From NCBI GenBank assembly GCA_035610835.1, contig CM069453.1, positions 70,682,682-70,746,681 on the forward strand: a stretch of 64,000 nt of DNA, given 5' to 3'. Made by a program: the position numbers and the translations under genes. The DNA is from Ophiura sarsii. Its lineage: Eukaryota; Echinodermata; Ophiuroidea; Amphilepidida; Ophiuridae. Under the pieces are notes generated by a model. The model searched no databases, was not told the DNA's origin, and saw only the letters and a program-made list of their open reading frames with translations. Shown in pieces: positions 1-12,480 of the stretch; position 1 is the first letter of the stretch; the number at the start of each line of letters is the position of its first letter.

Positions 1-9
1 AGTCGTCTA

Positions 10-2061
10 CAGACGACATTTCAATGTTCAAAATGTTTTTAAACTGTCAAAATTATTGAATTTCATCACCATATTTGGGATCACCATGAGAAATGTATTA
101 AAAAAACGTACAAACAAGCTTAGTATAATAGTATTGATTCAGTGAATTCTTTGAAAGTTGGTAAGGTTTCTGAAAAATCTGTTTTGTATAAATGGTAAAA
201 CTAATAGCCACGTGGTAAGTGTTAATGTATCTTGCCGTATGCAAAATTCAAGGCAAAATATCGATACTCTAACCATATTATTTGCACAATATCTACGATA
301 CTAGTACTATGACTCGTTTCTTCATTGATAATTCATGATAGAATAGCATTACAGATGCAGGGATTGTCAGTCAGAACAGTTCCCAGCGGCACATCGTGAT
401 TGGACGGTAAGACTCTAGCAATGTGTGCAAGGTCACCCAATCCTCTGGTGATGATGGTGTGTTGAAATATGGATAGATGTACAATGTACGAACTGGCAAA
501 TAATTAGATGGTAAAGTGGCCTTATGTCTCTTCTAATAATTTGAGGCAGTATTGGACCAAAAATCAAAGAGCGGCAAATGTCTTTAAAAAAAATGTATTC
601 CTTGATATTGAGTTGGGTGGGCAAAGTTTATTTTTTACTCATCAGTGGGTGAAGTTGTTGTTTTTTGCTTGCATAGTGGGTGACAGGGTTTTTTCTTCTC
701 GAAAATTTCCTACTCCCCACCCGAATTGCTGGATTTGAAGTCTAATGGCGCGTCCATTATACTGTATTTATTACACAATTTATTAATCTCTACACTACAA
801 CATGGCATGAAATGAATGGTAAATCACCTTTTTTCCTCTTTCCTTGTAAATTATAGAAGCAATGTACAGGGTGTCCCAGAATGATTTATACCGAGAAAGT
901 TGCATTTTTTTGGCTTTATACCATTTCTAGCGGTTGTATCAGTACTTGTGATTGTAATATGCACATTCAGCTTTCTGAAGTATTTAGATTTTAAAGTTTG
1001 ATTGTTTCTGACAGAAATTATAGATGTTTTGGTAAAAATGATAGATTCCAAGATTGACAAAAACATTTTTTTTAATATATAAAATTCACTAAGGCCAAAC
1101 AAAGAAGATTGTCTGTCTCAGAAACATTTGGCAAAAAAGCTAAGTGCTGTGCGATTTATTTATTTTTTTAGAAAAAAGGCTATGAGGTATGCGATTTAAA
1201 AAAAAAAAAATCCGCTAATCCAAGCTTACAGAGACCTCTTTTTACATTTTTTTTGTAAATCAAAATTTAGGCCTCAGCGCGTAGACCTACGCGCCGTAGT
1301 TCATTTCAAATATCAATGCGGACGGGCTTCTGAGACAGACTATCTTCTTTGATTGGCCTAACAAAGCCAGCACAATGGTTTGTTAAAATACTATGCATAT
1401 GATTTGATGTGTTCTTTTTAATTTGCTCTTAAAGTATTTCTGATGTTTATGAAGAAATATTTGCATAGTGTAAAATAAAAGACTTAATTTATTCATATCG
1501 TTTCTTTGGCGCAGTTCCGAACAGGGGTGAGGATAATCATTCAAAATGCGCCAAAAGTGAAAACTTGTTATTACTGATTTTCAATGATGTCATATGTGGC
1601 ACACCAAAACAAATAAACATATTTTAAGGTTTAGATGCACTGTTATAACAATATCTTTTCAAACCCAGTATAAATTATTGTGGGATCGACATCCTGTAGG
1701 TATAATGCATTACCCTGTACGTATGCATTAACACCTCATGTACAACTATCAATTCTCCCCTTGAGTGAAGTGTTTAGTTGCTTGAATAATGTATACAACG
1801 GATCAAGCAAGAGCTTAGCTGGAATAATAAATGCCAAGGGGCAATTTACCGTACTACGTTTAACACTTTCCATGCGGCTATGATTTGTTTTACCATAATG
1901 CAAAACCTTTCCCAACTTTCAAAGTCTATCTCAAGAATTACTGAACCAATACTAGGCATGTTTGTACTTATTGTAATGCATGGTGATTCCAAATATGGTG
2001 ATGAACTTCAATAATTTTGACATTTTTGAAACATTTTGTGAAATTTTGGAACTGTCGTCTG
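10..2061. mobile_element. 2-kb DNA transposon with long terminal inverted repeats, no transposase
   Basis: The left arm (10-about 190) and right arm (about 1880-2061) are inverted copies. Both contain, read inward, CAGACGAC, TGTCAAAATTATTGAA, TTCATCACCATATTTGG and later CTTTGAAAGTTGG. No open frame between them resembles a transposase, so the element is non-autonomous. The left end touches the window edge, so the true boundary and target duplication cannot be fixed. Confidence 0.8.
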
Positions 2062-2360
2062 CCGCGTGGAAAGTCTTAATAGCTTGCTGGCTGTCATCAT
2101 GAATGATTCAACAGGTTTATGACGGGGAAAAAACATTGTTTAGCGTAACTGGATGAACCCAATAAAAACATGGCAATGTTCATTTTTATGTCACTTCTGC
2201 CCACCAATAACAAATAAAACAAAGAAATAGCTGACATGACAAAAGCGTTTTCTGCACTTTTTTCCTATTTTGAATTTATTACACACATTACAGTAATAGC
2301 ATGGGCTCATTCCTTTAATTTCATTGGGTCACTACTTCTCAAAGATGGAAGCTCTTATCT

Positions 2361-2750
2361 GGGAAGATCAAAAGACATTTGGCCATAGATAGAACAACAG
2401 CAGATGCCCTATCAGCCATCTGGAAAGACAGAGGAACCACAAAGGCTACCAAGATTTGCAGTATGAAAGTTTTGATCTTCCCTGTTGCAGTATCATGAGT
2501 CAAGTTGGAGATCATACTTTGGACATATTGCCAGAAGAATTGGAGATAACCTAGAATCGGTAATCATTTAAAGAAATGTCTAGAAGGGAAACGCATGGCA
2601 GACCAAAGATCCATTGAACTGATGGCATTAATGACGCAACAGGTGTATCTCTTAATTCTGCTCACCGCTTGTTACAAAATAGACAAAACCGGTCATCCAT
2701 AGGGTCACATCAACCATGACTCATATGACATCGATGAACGACAAAATACA
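2361..2750 (+). pseudogene. Non-LTR retrotransposon reverse transcriptase C-terminus, decayed
   Basis: One frame reads ADALSAIWKDRGTTKATKIC and then a Met-Lys-Val-Leu-Ile-Phe-Pro-Val stretch, the familiar start of the post-RT region of many LINEs. Further on, in shifted frames, FGHIARRIGDNLE and HRVTSTMTHMTS appear. Several stops and frameshifts show it is dead. Confidence 0.75.
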
Positions 2751-4959
2751 GTAGGAAATGGGAAACAGTGAAATGGAAAGGGCTAATGATATTAAAAATC
2801 AGATCTACAAATCCATTTTGAAAGTGCATCGTAACAAATAATGTTATGCCTTACATCCATCCCGTGTTATTTATGCGCATTTTAAAATATATCTTATTGG
2901 TTTGTCAAATGTATAATATTTTAATACTCTGAATTGTATCCAGAATCCTTTTAATATTAAATATTCAAAGCAACGGATTCTATGAAATTAAGGTAAATAG
3001 GGAAAATGGAGATTATTTTGAATCCCTTAAGTCAATTCTTTGTTTAATAATGAATACGACCGCTTCGGTGAAATTATGATGATCAGTGCGACAACTAAAC
3101 AGCTTTAGATTTGTAAATCATTTTAAAATCTGAGACGTTATCATTAATATCCTGATAGGTCACGGAATATTATCCGTTTCTTTTCTAGAGGTGTCAATTT
3201 TCTCCAAAAACAACAACCCAAAAACAAAAAATAAACAAATAAAGAAAAACAACAACAAACAAACATACAAAACAGCAAACAAGATTTGAGAACAGTAAGC
3301 CAAATTTTGTAATCACATATAATCAGTGGTTTTCTGTATTTAAGTATCTACTGGTTCAATACATTTCAATGAATGGCTGATATCATTGCTAACCTAAAGG
3401 TAGTGTTTTCCGTATACCCTTTAAAGCTTTTCCTTGTCACTCTATGAACAACAGTCGACCCGAGTTTGGGGCGGTTCTCGGATGGGAGAAGATTTGGCAT
3501 GGCAAAGTATGAGAGGGTGTTGTTCGATTGTGTTACAGTGAAATGTAACATGGTATACGAAGTCCACTAACCTAAAGGTGGTTAACCCCCTGGAGTCTAC
3601 CGGCCTATCTTACAGTGGTTCTGATTGGTGTATTGCAAGATATACTCATTTGAATAGCCAATTAAAATGCAGCTTGTAAAATATTTCACTCCAATCTTTA
3701 TCAGAGATACAATTATTCTAACACTGTCTCTGATCAGGACGCCAGCAGTGTTGCGTATTTACCGTTAAAAGGTCAATTTTTACGGTTTCGAACTTTGGTG
3801 ACCGGCTCGCGCATTCGTGGGTACGAGAGAACGATGCTATCTCCCGCGGAATTGATAGACAGCTTTCAACAGTTAAATATTAATTAGCCAGCTGACCAAT
3901 CAGGTTGCTACTTTGCAGAAATAATCTATGAATATGTATGATTTCTATATAATATTTCAATCAGCCTCCAGACCTCCCCATCGTCTCCAGGATGCACCGG
4001 TAGTCGGGGTCATGCAACGAAAAGTGAGTTTTTGTGTGTCATGTTTACGATTATAAATCAAGGTGGCAATGGGTGCATTAGATAGAATATTGTCTTATTA
4101 TCGGTATACTAGTATCAAGTAAGGCCTTTAGTTCATTTTAAACTCTCATTCATAAATGTCCGTGGTCTACAATTTCTGTAATATGAAATCTAAAATTGCT
4201 CTCTGATTATGCCAGATCGATCACGCTCCGTTGAAAGGTTTCCGAATTTTGCAGTCTCGTATTTTACTGTGCACGATGTATTGGGTTTAAATAATGCAAT
4301 GAAAATGTGACATGGGCTGGCGATCTTAGCTTCAAAATGGATGCATATCGTAGATGAATAAATACATTACATAAATTTTGAATACGATTGACTAGTAAAA
4401 GCCGATGTGGATACATTTTAGGGAATTAAAGATGTAAGGGGAGAGTGCTTTGATTTTGAAGCCTTTTCTTTAGTCTTTACTCTTTGTTTAAAAATTAACA
4501 AAAAGCTGGTCTTGAATCCTTGATAAGCATGATAAATAAGTGAGATAGGGGTAAGATTAATTTTTGGTTGAAAATGAGAATGATTATGAATGAGATCAAA
4601 CTAGGGCAGGCTTTTTTTACGGATTAAACCGTGCATATTCATGAATACAGTTCCGTCATGTCCGTCTCTGAATGTAGAGCACAACAAAATGGTTAGAGTT
4701 CATTATAATTATACTCTTATCACTGCCAATAATTTGGCAATTGGATGTCATCGATTTGCACCTGATTGATTATTTTTTTTAACATTTGACTATCCCATGC
4801 AGATTGTGACCAGTCAATATGATGTACATCTATCCCCACGTCAAGCAGCGGACGCAATAATTCCTTGGCGAGACATGTTTGTTTTGTTTGTTACACAGTC
4901 GGTCCGTACGAACACACGCTTGGGTCCTAAAGGGATCTACAGAACACTAGGCTGTAGGG

Positions 4960-5183
4960 CAGTGGCGTAACAGCTGGGGGGGCAGGGAGGGCACAGTGCC
5001 CCCCCCCCCCCCCCCCACCCCCCCCCCCCCCCCCCTGAAGGTGCTCAGCAGGAAATTAAAACCTACCCACCAGGAAAAATGGGGGGGGGGGGGAAGGGCG
5101 ATTTTTTGTGACCGTGCGAAATTTTGTGACCGTGCACATTTTTTTTGACCGTGCACATTTTTTTGACCATCCCCCCCAGCTGA
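4960..5183. mobile_element. GTGGCGTA-type element with poly-C core
   Basis: Starts CAGTGGCGTAACAGCTGGGG and ends CCCCCAGCT, with long C and G runs and three phrases GACCGTGC inside. The same family interrupts the LINE near 62.04 kb. Confidence 0.6.
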
Positions 5184-5811
5184 GAGTTTATTTTTATATG
5201 TACATTTTAAATGATTAAATTTTATTACATTTTAAATGCTTAAATTTTATTTTTATTGTTCTTGTTACTATTGTTTTAATAATGTATCATAATGTATGGT
5301 ATTGTATAGTGAATATTTGTCTAATGTTTTGATTGCAATCTTGTTTTTATTTTATTTGCAGGTTTCACAACAGATCTACCATACCAATATAAACAAGGCA
5401 ACTGATGATGAGCTATGGAATAGGATGAACATCATGATATGGAATAACAAATGAAAAAGAACAATCATACTTTCACATCAATGATTGACAATTGTCATCA
5501 CGACAAGAGGAATTACAGCAATTGTGCGATTATTTTACACGCTGTAGGTCAAGATTCACCACAACAAAACAACAAACAGCAGACATTGACTTGAGGTTGA
5601 TGAGATGAGACTATCAATTAAATTGCAATACAAACATTGTTTTATTATTGTTTTTGTTTGATATTAAACAAAAAACAGAAAAGAGATAATTTGGAGGGAG
5701 AAAGACTTAGTGGAAATTCATGGTAATTATTAAAAAGAACTATTTGATCAAGTGAAATAGCTACATTGTGTTTTGTATTGTACATGTTTTATAAGGATCT
5801 AGATTTAGAAA

Positions 5812-6097
5812 TTAAAGGTTTATAATGTGATCTTTTCCTCAATCCTCGAAAACAAAATTGGAAGCAGATTTTACGTACAGATTTACATTTCATGATATCT
5901 GATCATAAATCGTACAGGGTCAGAATTCCAATTCTCGCAAAGATTCCCGCTGGTAAAGCAGGGCTGTCAACTTTTGGGATTTGCTGGCCCTTTAAGAGAT
6001 ACAATAACAAATAATGATGGCCAAAGTGTACCAACCAAAAAAAGAGGTAAAAGGTAGCCCCAATTTTGTTTGCAGTCAAGTAGGGGGAAGGGGGGGT

Positions 6098-6138
<41 letters not shown>

Positions 6139-6618
6139 CGGGTGAGGTAAAAAGAAATGTGCACAGTCAAAAAATATCGCACAGTCCAAAAGGTGCAGGA
6201 GAGTTTGAGTTGACAGCCCTGGGTAAAGGTAGAGCTATTCTGTTTATACATTGCATAATTTGAATGAAGGAGAATCCATAGATTCTTGCAAAATCCTCTG
6301 CAGGAATCTAAATGGATTCTCGCAACCGTCGACCAATTCTGACCCTGTCGTATACATTCCAAGTTACAGGGCGATACAATTCTAATTACATCAAAATCGT
6401 GGTTTTAGATTGAAAATAAACTGTCGGAGTCTGCGCCGATTACTTATTTTTAGTCTAAATTCTCTCTTCAACCATGAATTTGAGGTAATTAGGAATCGTA
6501 TCGCTCTGTAACTTGGAATATATATTCATAATTTATGATCAGAAATGTGAATCTGCTTTCAATTTATTTTTGAGGATTGAGGGCATCCCATGGAAAAGAT
6601 CACATAATATACCTTTAA
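5812..6618. mobile_element. TTAA palindromic miniature element, copy 1, itself interrupted
   Basis: Ends are TTAAAGGTTTATAATGTGATC and its inverted form, with GATCTTTTCC next to both. The arms pair along most of their length (ATGATCAGAAAT, AACTTGGAAT, AATCGTATCGCTC). Positions 5959-6221 are a separate insertion. Copies 2 and 3 are at 30390 and 50392. Confidence 0.85.
5959..6221. mobile_element. GGGCTGTCAAC miniature element (nested) with 41-G run
   Basis: Inverted ends CAGGGCTGTCAACTTTTGG and AGTTTGAGTTGACAGCCCTG, flanked by TGGTAAAG and GGGTAAAG, a near-perfect 8-bp target duplication of hAT type. It carries 41 consecutive G (6098-6138). Confidence 0.75.
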
Positions 6619-8319
6619 AGGATTGTAAATGTAATAGGCCTATAATCAGAGGTGTACAGTGTTTTCACTCGCCCTACCATACAGAGGATGAAATACCCTT
6701 CACTTTTGATTTTCACCTTCAAAATTGTTCTGAAGAGTGAAAAATGTCATCATTTTACTACCTGGCTGCACGAGCACACGTTTTGGCCATAATTTTATTT
6801 TTTTACCCTCGAGAAATTAATCCAGTAAAATTGTAGGATCCAGTAAAATTGCTGGCGTACACAGTGGGGGAAACATGGACGTGCTCTGCTACGTAAAAGT
6901 ACGCCTAGTGAAATCTTACCAAATTTATTGAAACGCTAGTGTACAAGTCCATGATTTGAGGGTAGGCCAGGTTGGCCCAAGGAATGTCCGGCCCAAGAAG
7001 GGATACATATTTTCTGAGTTGCAGTAAACCAATTGATTGGCCTTTCAGAGCTCTTTGTAGAGTTACCAGTTTGATTTCTAATCACTCAGTTCATTAACTT
7101 TGTTAATGTCTGTTGGGCTATATTTGCTCTTATACAAACGAATTGAACTTGAAGTCTAAAATTCCCCAGGCATTTATAATATTATACAAAGAAACAAACA
7201 GTCCCCTTGCCCCTTTTTAGACTAGTAAGTCTAGCTATTGTGAGTTAGGCCTATGCCTACTGAGCAGGATTGGCTATACTGATAGACCTAATTAATTAGT
7301 AGTCAGGAAATTAAATCTGATTAAGGGGCCAATATTTTCGTAAACAAACATCTAAATTTTCGTGAACAAAAATGTAATTGAATTGCATCGGGGCACAGAT
7401 CGGGGACGCCCCAGACGGGATTCCCCGATGACGTCATTCTTCTAACGTATTTTTATGATTTGGTGTTTCAAAACGTAATTATTTGTATCAATCTTTACAC
7501 ATGAAGTACTATCAAACTATCATTATTGCCAAAATAATTTTATTATTTATATTCAAAGAATTATACATTGTATAAAACGCACTAACAAAAAGTTTAAGCT
7601 TACTAGGTTTGAACGAGGGTGCGTACAATTTTGCGTGTCGCGGTCACGAACTAAAAGCTTAATTTTCGTATACAAATCAAGGTGGCAATGGGTGCATTAA
7701 GTAATGAATCGCTTTGAAATTTCTACACAAGTTAATGTAAGTAAATATCTATATACTATGTAAAAGGTAATTTTGTCCGCTCTCTAATAATAAATATATC
7801 ACCTTTGAAGTCCCGCGTGACATCAATTTTCGGCCGTATTTTTACATGTATCAAGGGAGAAACGGCGGTCAGTTTGCATGAAATATTATAGTTAAATAAC
7901 ATATTAACCTAAATAATGAGTGTTACGGTTTGGAAAAACAAATTTAACTGCCGAAATTGCAATCTTTACGGTACTTGTGATTTCTTCATAAAAATGGGTC
8001 TGAATTCAAATTACGCTGTAGCGCCCTCGCCGTAAAAAAACCCGGAAGTGGATGCCACTGCTGCCCTCCTGTGATTGGCGCAATAAATGATGTATCTATC
8101 TTTCTGACCAATCGGCCGGTAGTTCTCAGGGGGTTAAAGAAGAATCCTGATGTTGCTAATCTTCCTCCCCCCCCCCCCCTTCAAGACCCCATCTTTTATT
8201 TGATTTTTTGAATAAACATATTTTAGTGGGAAATGATCAAAACGAGCTACGATAATGTTCTTTTGAATTCCTGATGAAACTATTTCATGAGCTACGATAG
8301 GCGTAAGTGTGCCTGCTCT

Positions 8320-8647
8320 CCCGGGGGGGGGGGGATACTCACGTATGTAAGGCATACGGGGACGTGCCGCTCCAGTGGGTCGTTTTTTCATGAGACATCC
8401 TTAGCCATGGGTAGGCTTTTCAACTGAAAAATCATTAGACATGGGTCCTGTTTGTCTATTTTCACGAAAATTTGCCAAAATTAGGTCTATTTTCGCAAAA
8501 ATTTGGTCTAAAATGAAGCAAAACCCCTAAAAATGGGTACCGATTTTTCCAAAATCACCCTTAGAAATGGGTAGGGTTTTGAATCTCCAGCGGCACACCC
8601 CCGACCAAACCAAATCCGAGTACCCCCCCCCCCCCCCCCCCCCCCGG
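8320..8647. mobile_element. Poly-G-ended miniature element with CCTGCTCT target duplication
   Basis: CCTGCTCT lies on both sides (8312-8319 and 8649-8656). The ends are CCCGGGGG... and ...CCCCCGGG, long C/G runs forming the inverted termini. A related element is at 58505-58981. Confidence 0.75.
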
Positions 8648-8989
8648 GCCTGCTCTACTTTGTACAAAAAGGTTGCAATCTGATGTTCTTCATCAGCTTA
8701 TTACTTTCCATTTCTGTTACATATAAATTGTAAGTGCTTATAATAGTGTAACAAAATCTGAAAAAAAAATTAAAATGCTTAAGAAATTGTCCTTTACAAC
8801 AAAAAGATATTTTTCAAAGCTTTGACATAGTTGTGGCCATAAAATGCACAATAAAATAGAAATTATGTGATCTCGTCTTCATCGAGGGATGTTTGCTGTA
8901 TCTTCGTACATTGAAGCATTAAATATGTTTAAGAAAAAGTTCATTCAACTGATGTCCTTGGCGACCAAGGGTGGCATTATGACGCGTCT

Positions 8990-9390
8990 GCGCGTCCTAG
9001 ACCTCTCACTTTCGAATAGTGACGCGTCAGATTTCAAATTGGAAAGCCTTGCGGGTCCCGATCAAAATTGAAGGGACCCCTCACATTTGACGATGTATGG
9101 AAATGGAAACCTTAAGAAATTCTGTAAATTACATATCCATCCTTCGCTCACAATATAAATTCAATAAAACTGTCCTCATCATCGATCATACCCGTCGACC
9201 CCTAACTAACCAAACCATAAGTCATCCACTCATAGTGTGGCCTCTAATTTTCCTAAATCAGTTTCGTCCATTTTCAAATACCCATACCTCGGGACCTCTC
9301 ATTTTCTTGAGGGACCCCTTAAATTTGTTTTTTGAAGTCCTACGGGGTTCCGAAAAATGTCATGGGACCTCTCACATTTTTGATCCAGTG
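8990..9390. repeat. Dispersed repeat, copy A (copy B at 14720-14985)
   Basis: Shares GTGACGCGTC, GGGTCCCGATCAAAATTGAA, GACGATGTATGGAAATGGAA and GATCCAGTGCTATCCCTG with 14720-14985, in the same order. No ends or coding capacity were recognised. Confidence 0.75.
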
Positions 9391-9419
9391 CTATCCCTGT
9401 TGGCGACCAGCATCCATCC

Positions 9420-10290
9420 ACTTCCACTCAGAAAGTTGCCACACAGCTTAAAATACAAATATACACATAACACATTTCTTTGCTGTTTCAAATATTTGCT
9501 TCCCATAAATATTTATATGAAATAATTTACTTTCAGGTAGATCTTTCCAATCAACAATTTCCTTCAGTTATAGTCTATTTCACTACCACGAGACATTGAT
9601 TGTAGTGAATAAACGTGTGTGCCCTCCTCAAGTGCTGGTGTATATGCTGCGCCTGCCTATAAGGTTACGTTACTGACCAGATGAAGATAATTAGACTGTA
9701 CAAAAAAAATCACCATCGAGCTTGAAACACAAATCCAACACTCGTGTATTGTTCGAAATATTTGCACCCCCATAAGTATTTAGTTGATAAACTTTATTTC
9801 AGGTACGCCTTTCCTATCAGCAACTTGGTAACAAATTGCCATCAAGCTTGAAATACAAATCCAATACAATGTGTTGTTTGTAATATTTGCGCCCCATAAA
9901 TATTTATCTCAAATAAGTTACTTTTAGATTGTTCTTTCCAATCAGCACCTTTCCTGCGTTTGGAGAAAATTGGCATCAAGCTTGAAACACAATCTTATGT
10001 CGTTTGAAATATTGGCGCCCCATTAATATTTATCTTATTAATATTAAACTTTTCTTTCAAGTACGTCTTTCCAATCAGCAACCTCCTGCACACAAACAAA
10101 TCCAAATATTTTGCATCGTTTTTGTTTTTCCAATCTGCAATTTCCTGCCCTTGAAAAAATCACCCTCAAGCTTAAAATCCAAATCCAACTGTTTGTGTTT
10201 TGTTTCAAATATTTGCAGCTACGGTTGTTATTTTCAGAAAAATAATGCCCCCAGGATCCCAATTTTCTCCAAACATACACTGGGCTGATT
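9420..10290. repeat. Degenerate tandem repeat, unit roughly 130-150 bp
   Basis: At least five imperfect units share the order CCATAAATATTTAT, a CTTTCAGGTA-like step, CTTTCCAATCAGCA and ATCAAGCTTGAAA. A weaker unit recurs near 10600-10740. Units differ widely, so the array is old. Confidence 0.7.
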
Positions 10291-11015
10291 GTTGAGGCGC
10301 CATCTTTTGTCAAATTTGTGTCATGGGTGTTTTAAAATGGCGACACTGTAAACACTAAAGTGAAAATCGGTGATGAAAAATTGTATGTAGCATACGAGTA
10401 TTAAAATGCATGCATTTGGCAAAATAAAACCATTTGCATATAAAGCACAGGTGATAATAGTGGTAAAGTTAAGCATTTTTCAAGAAGCTTACTGCTATTA
10501 TGTCAATATGGGTTATTTTGAGGTATCAGGATTTGGGAGATGTGATTTTTATTCAGGGGATTCCAAATGTGTCCGGTGGGATTTGATTTCCCAAGACTTG
10601 CTCCCAACTCTTTTTGCACCCCATAAGCATATCTACTCTTACCAACTACCTGCACTCAAAAAAATATCAACACCAAACTGCATGAAATAACAACTCCAAC
10701 TCTGCATTGCTGGTTATTTTTTCAAATATTTGTGCCAAATGAACATCTTACATACATGTACATAAACTACACTTTCTATCTCACTTGCAGGCCTTTTTAA
10801 GTTTAACCTGATGAGTATTGATGCCTTTTGTAATATCCTGGGAACAGACATGTTTACGCTACAAAATAGTCTTATTCCGTTTTGGGTTAATTAATCATCC
10901 CCAGTGATTCTTGGAATTCCAAACAAATAATGTCATTGCGCAACTTTCATGAAAATCCTGATCTGTGCTTGTATCTATCTCATTGTATTCAAAATATGAT
11001 TTTCTTGTTGTCAAC

Positions 11016-11312
11016 TACGGCCAAAAAGAGAGTTGTGTTGCCCTCAAGTGCTAAATTTTTTAAATTGGGTCGTTCGGATTTTTTTTTTTTTTTTGGCTGA
11101 AAAATATATGGTTTATATGTCAAGACAAAATTGGTATAGGCCCATATGTCAATTTAACTAATGTTTATAGTATGATAATAGTCTAAAAACATTTAGTAAA
11201 ACCAACGTATTCATTTCAAGCAAGAAATAGTAACATTTAGACACTTGAAGGACAAATTTAAATCTAAGAAAAGTCGGAGGGCAACACAACTATTTTTGGT
11301 TGTTGGCCTAAC
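11016..11312. mobile_element. Palindromic GGCCAA-type miniature element
   Basis: Inverted ends TACGGCCAAAAAGAGAGTTG and CAACTATTTTTGGTTGTTGG, with TGTTGCCCTC / GAGGGCAACA next to them. Similar layouts are at 32681-33017 and 37029-37238. Confidence 0.65.
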
Positions 11313-12199
11313 TGTAGTCACATGTGCCACACTAGCCACTGTAAGAAAATCTTTTATCGGTCAAATAATCTCCGTTCTGTGACATCTTACACAACAACAC
11401 ATGTTTATTTGTTTATTTTATTTACAGCATACACGTACAGTTTATGTTTCAGATTTGGCAAAACTCTTGACAAAGAGTTCTCAATGGTGTTTAGACTAGA
11501 GTGAGTATAATACAAAATGTTGAGTCAAGGCGTTTCATTACTAAATAGTTTTGTACAGCATGGATTTAATTCATGCTGCACTCTTTAGATGATTGCCTGC
11601 GACTGAACCCAAACAGCAACTGAAAGAATGTGAAATCGCATCATGTGTGAAGTGTCCAAAAACGCGCATTAATTAGGCGGAGGTGCGATTTGGCGTGGTA
11701 TAGCGTGCATGTAAAGTGCAAGTTCGCTCAGTTGATGGTCTGATAATGTCTAAGGTTAGGCTAGAATACATCAATATGTAAGTTCAAACATGAACCATCA
11801 AAAATTACCAAAATACAAAGAAATTTGTATGCACTAGTTCATTACTTTTTATTGCTACCCTCACACCAAACTGATTCCAAAAGGACGCCAAATGTTGCCA
11901 CTGAGTTAGAGGCAGGGTTGTTTGTAGCTAGAGCAATTTTAGTGCTGGACATTTTTAAGCTTACTGAATTTATTGAACAAATATTGATGTATTATGTGAA
12001 CATTACAAGGACAATACCATAAAAATACTCAAGTTTTTACTTCCAAGTTTCTTCAACATCAGTTAAAATTATATTTTAAAGTTTATTTACTACAATTTTG
12101 TGGTGAATTAGTGCCGGACTTTCATTGACTGTGAGTGCCGGGCGCACATTACTAGTCCAGGGTGGGCCTGCCCTGTGCCGTTCACCGTAGCTACAACCC

Positions 12200-12480
12200 T
12201 GGTTTGAGGCCAATGGGAGCATTTACAAATTGTTACCCCTGTATGACCTTTGACCTGACTCCTGCAAAATGTTCCCGGGTGATGAAGTTTGTCACAGAAT
12301 TTAAGGCAAATATGACAATTTTATCTTTGGAAGAGCTTTGACCAAAATACTGCAAAATGTTCCCCAGGTCACGAGGTTTGTTGTCATCAAGTTTAAGGCC
12401 AATTGGAGCAATTTTTAACCTTTATGTGTGACATTTGACTGTACCCTATATCCCCTCACAAATCATTATTACACAGTTTG
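12200..12480. repeat. Internally repeated low-copy sequence
   Basis: The phrases AGGCCAATGGGAGCA / AGGCCAATTGGAGCA and GCAAAATGTTCCC each occur twice about 100-200 bp apart, showing an old direct duplication. No identity assigned. Confidence 0.45.

Larger units (their letters stand above)
3592..8137. mobile_element. 4.5-kb TTAA-flanked element with short inverted ends
   Basis: Begins TTAACCCCCTGGAGTCTACC and ends, read in reverse, TTAACCCCCTGAGAACTACC, followed by CGGCC at both ends. A TTAA target duplication is typical of piggyBac and Kolobok. Inside, AATCAAGGTGGCAATGGGTG occurs twice in direct order (4056 and 7673). No transposase was recognised. Other elements have landed within it. Confidence 0.65.

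Noticed and set aside
4947..5156. Gly-rich minus-strand frame
   Set aside because: Made by poly-C/poly-G runs of a GTGGCGTA-type element.
5967..6362. 131-codon minus-strand frame with a poly-proline run
   Set aside because: The prolines come from the G homopolymer inside a nested transposon; the frame crosses element boundaries.
6513..6740. Short frame resembling those at 30664-30855 and 50620-50895
   Set aside because: The likeness is due to three copies of one non-coding TTAA element, not to a protein family.
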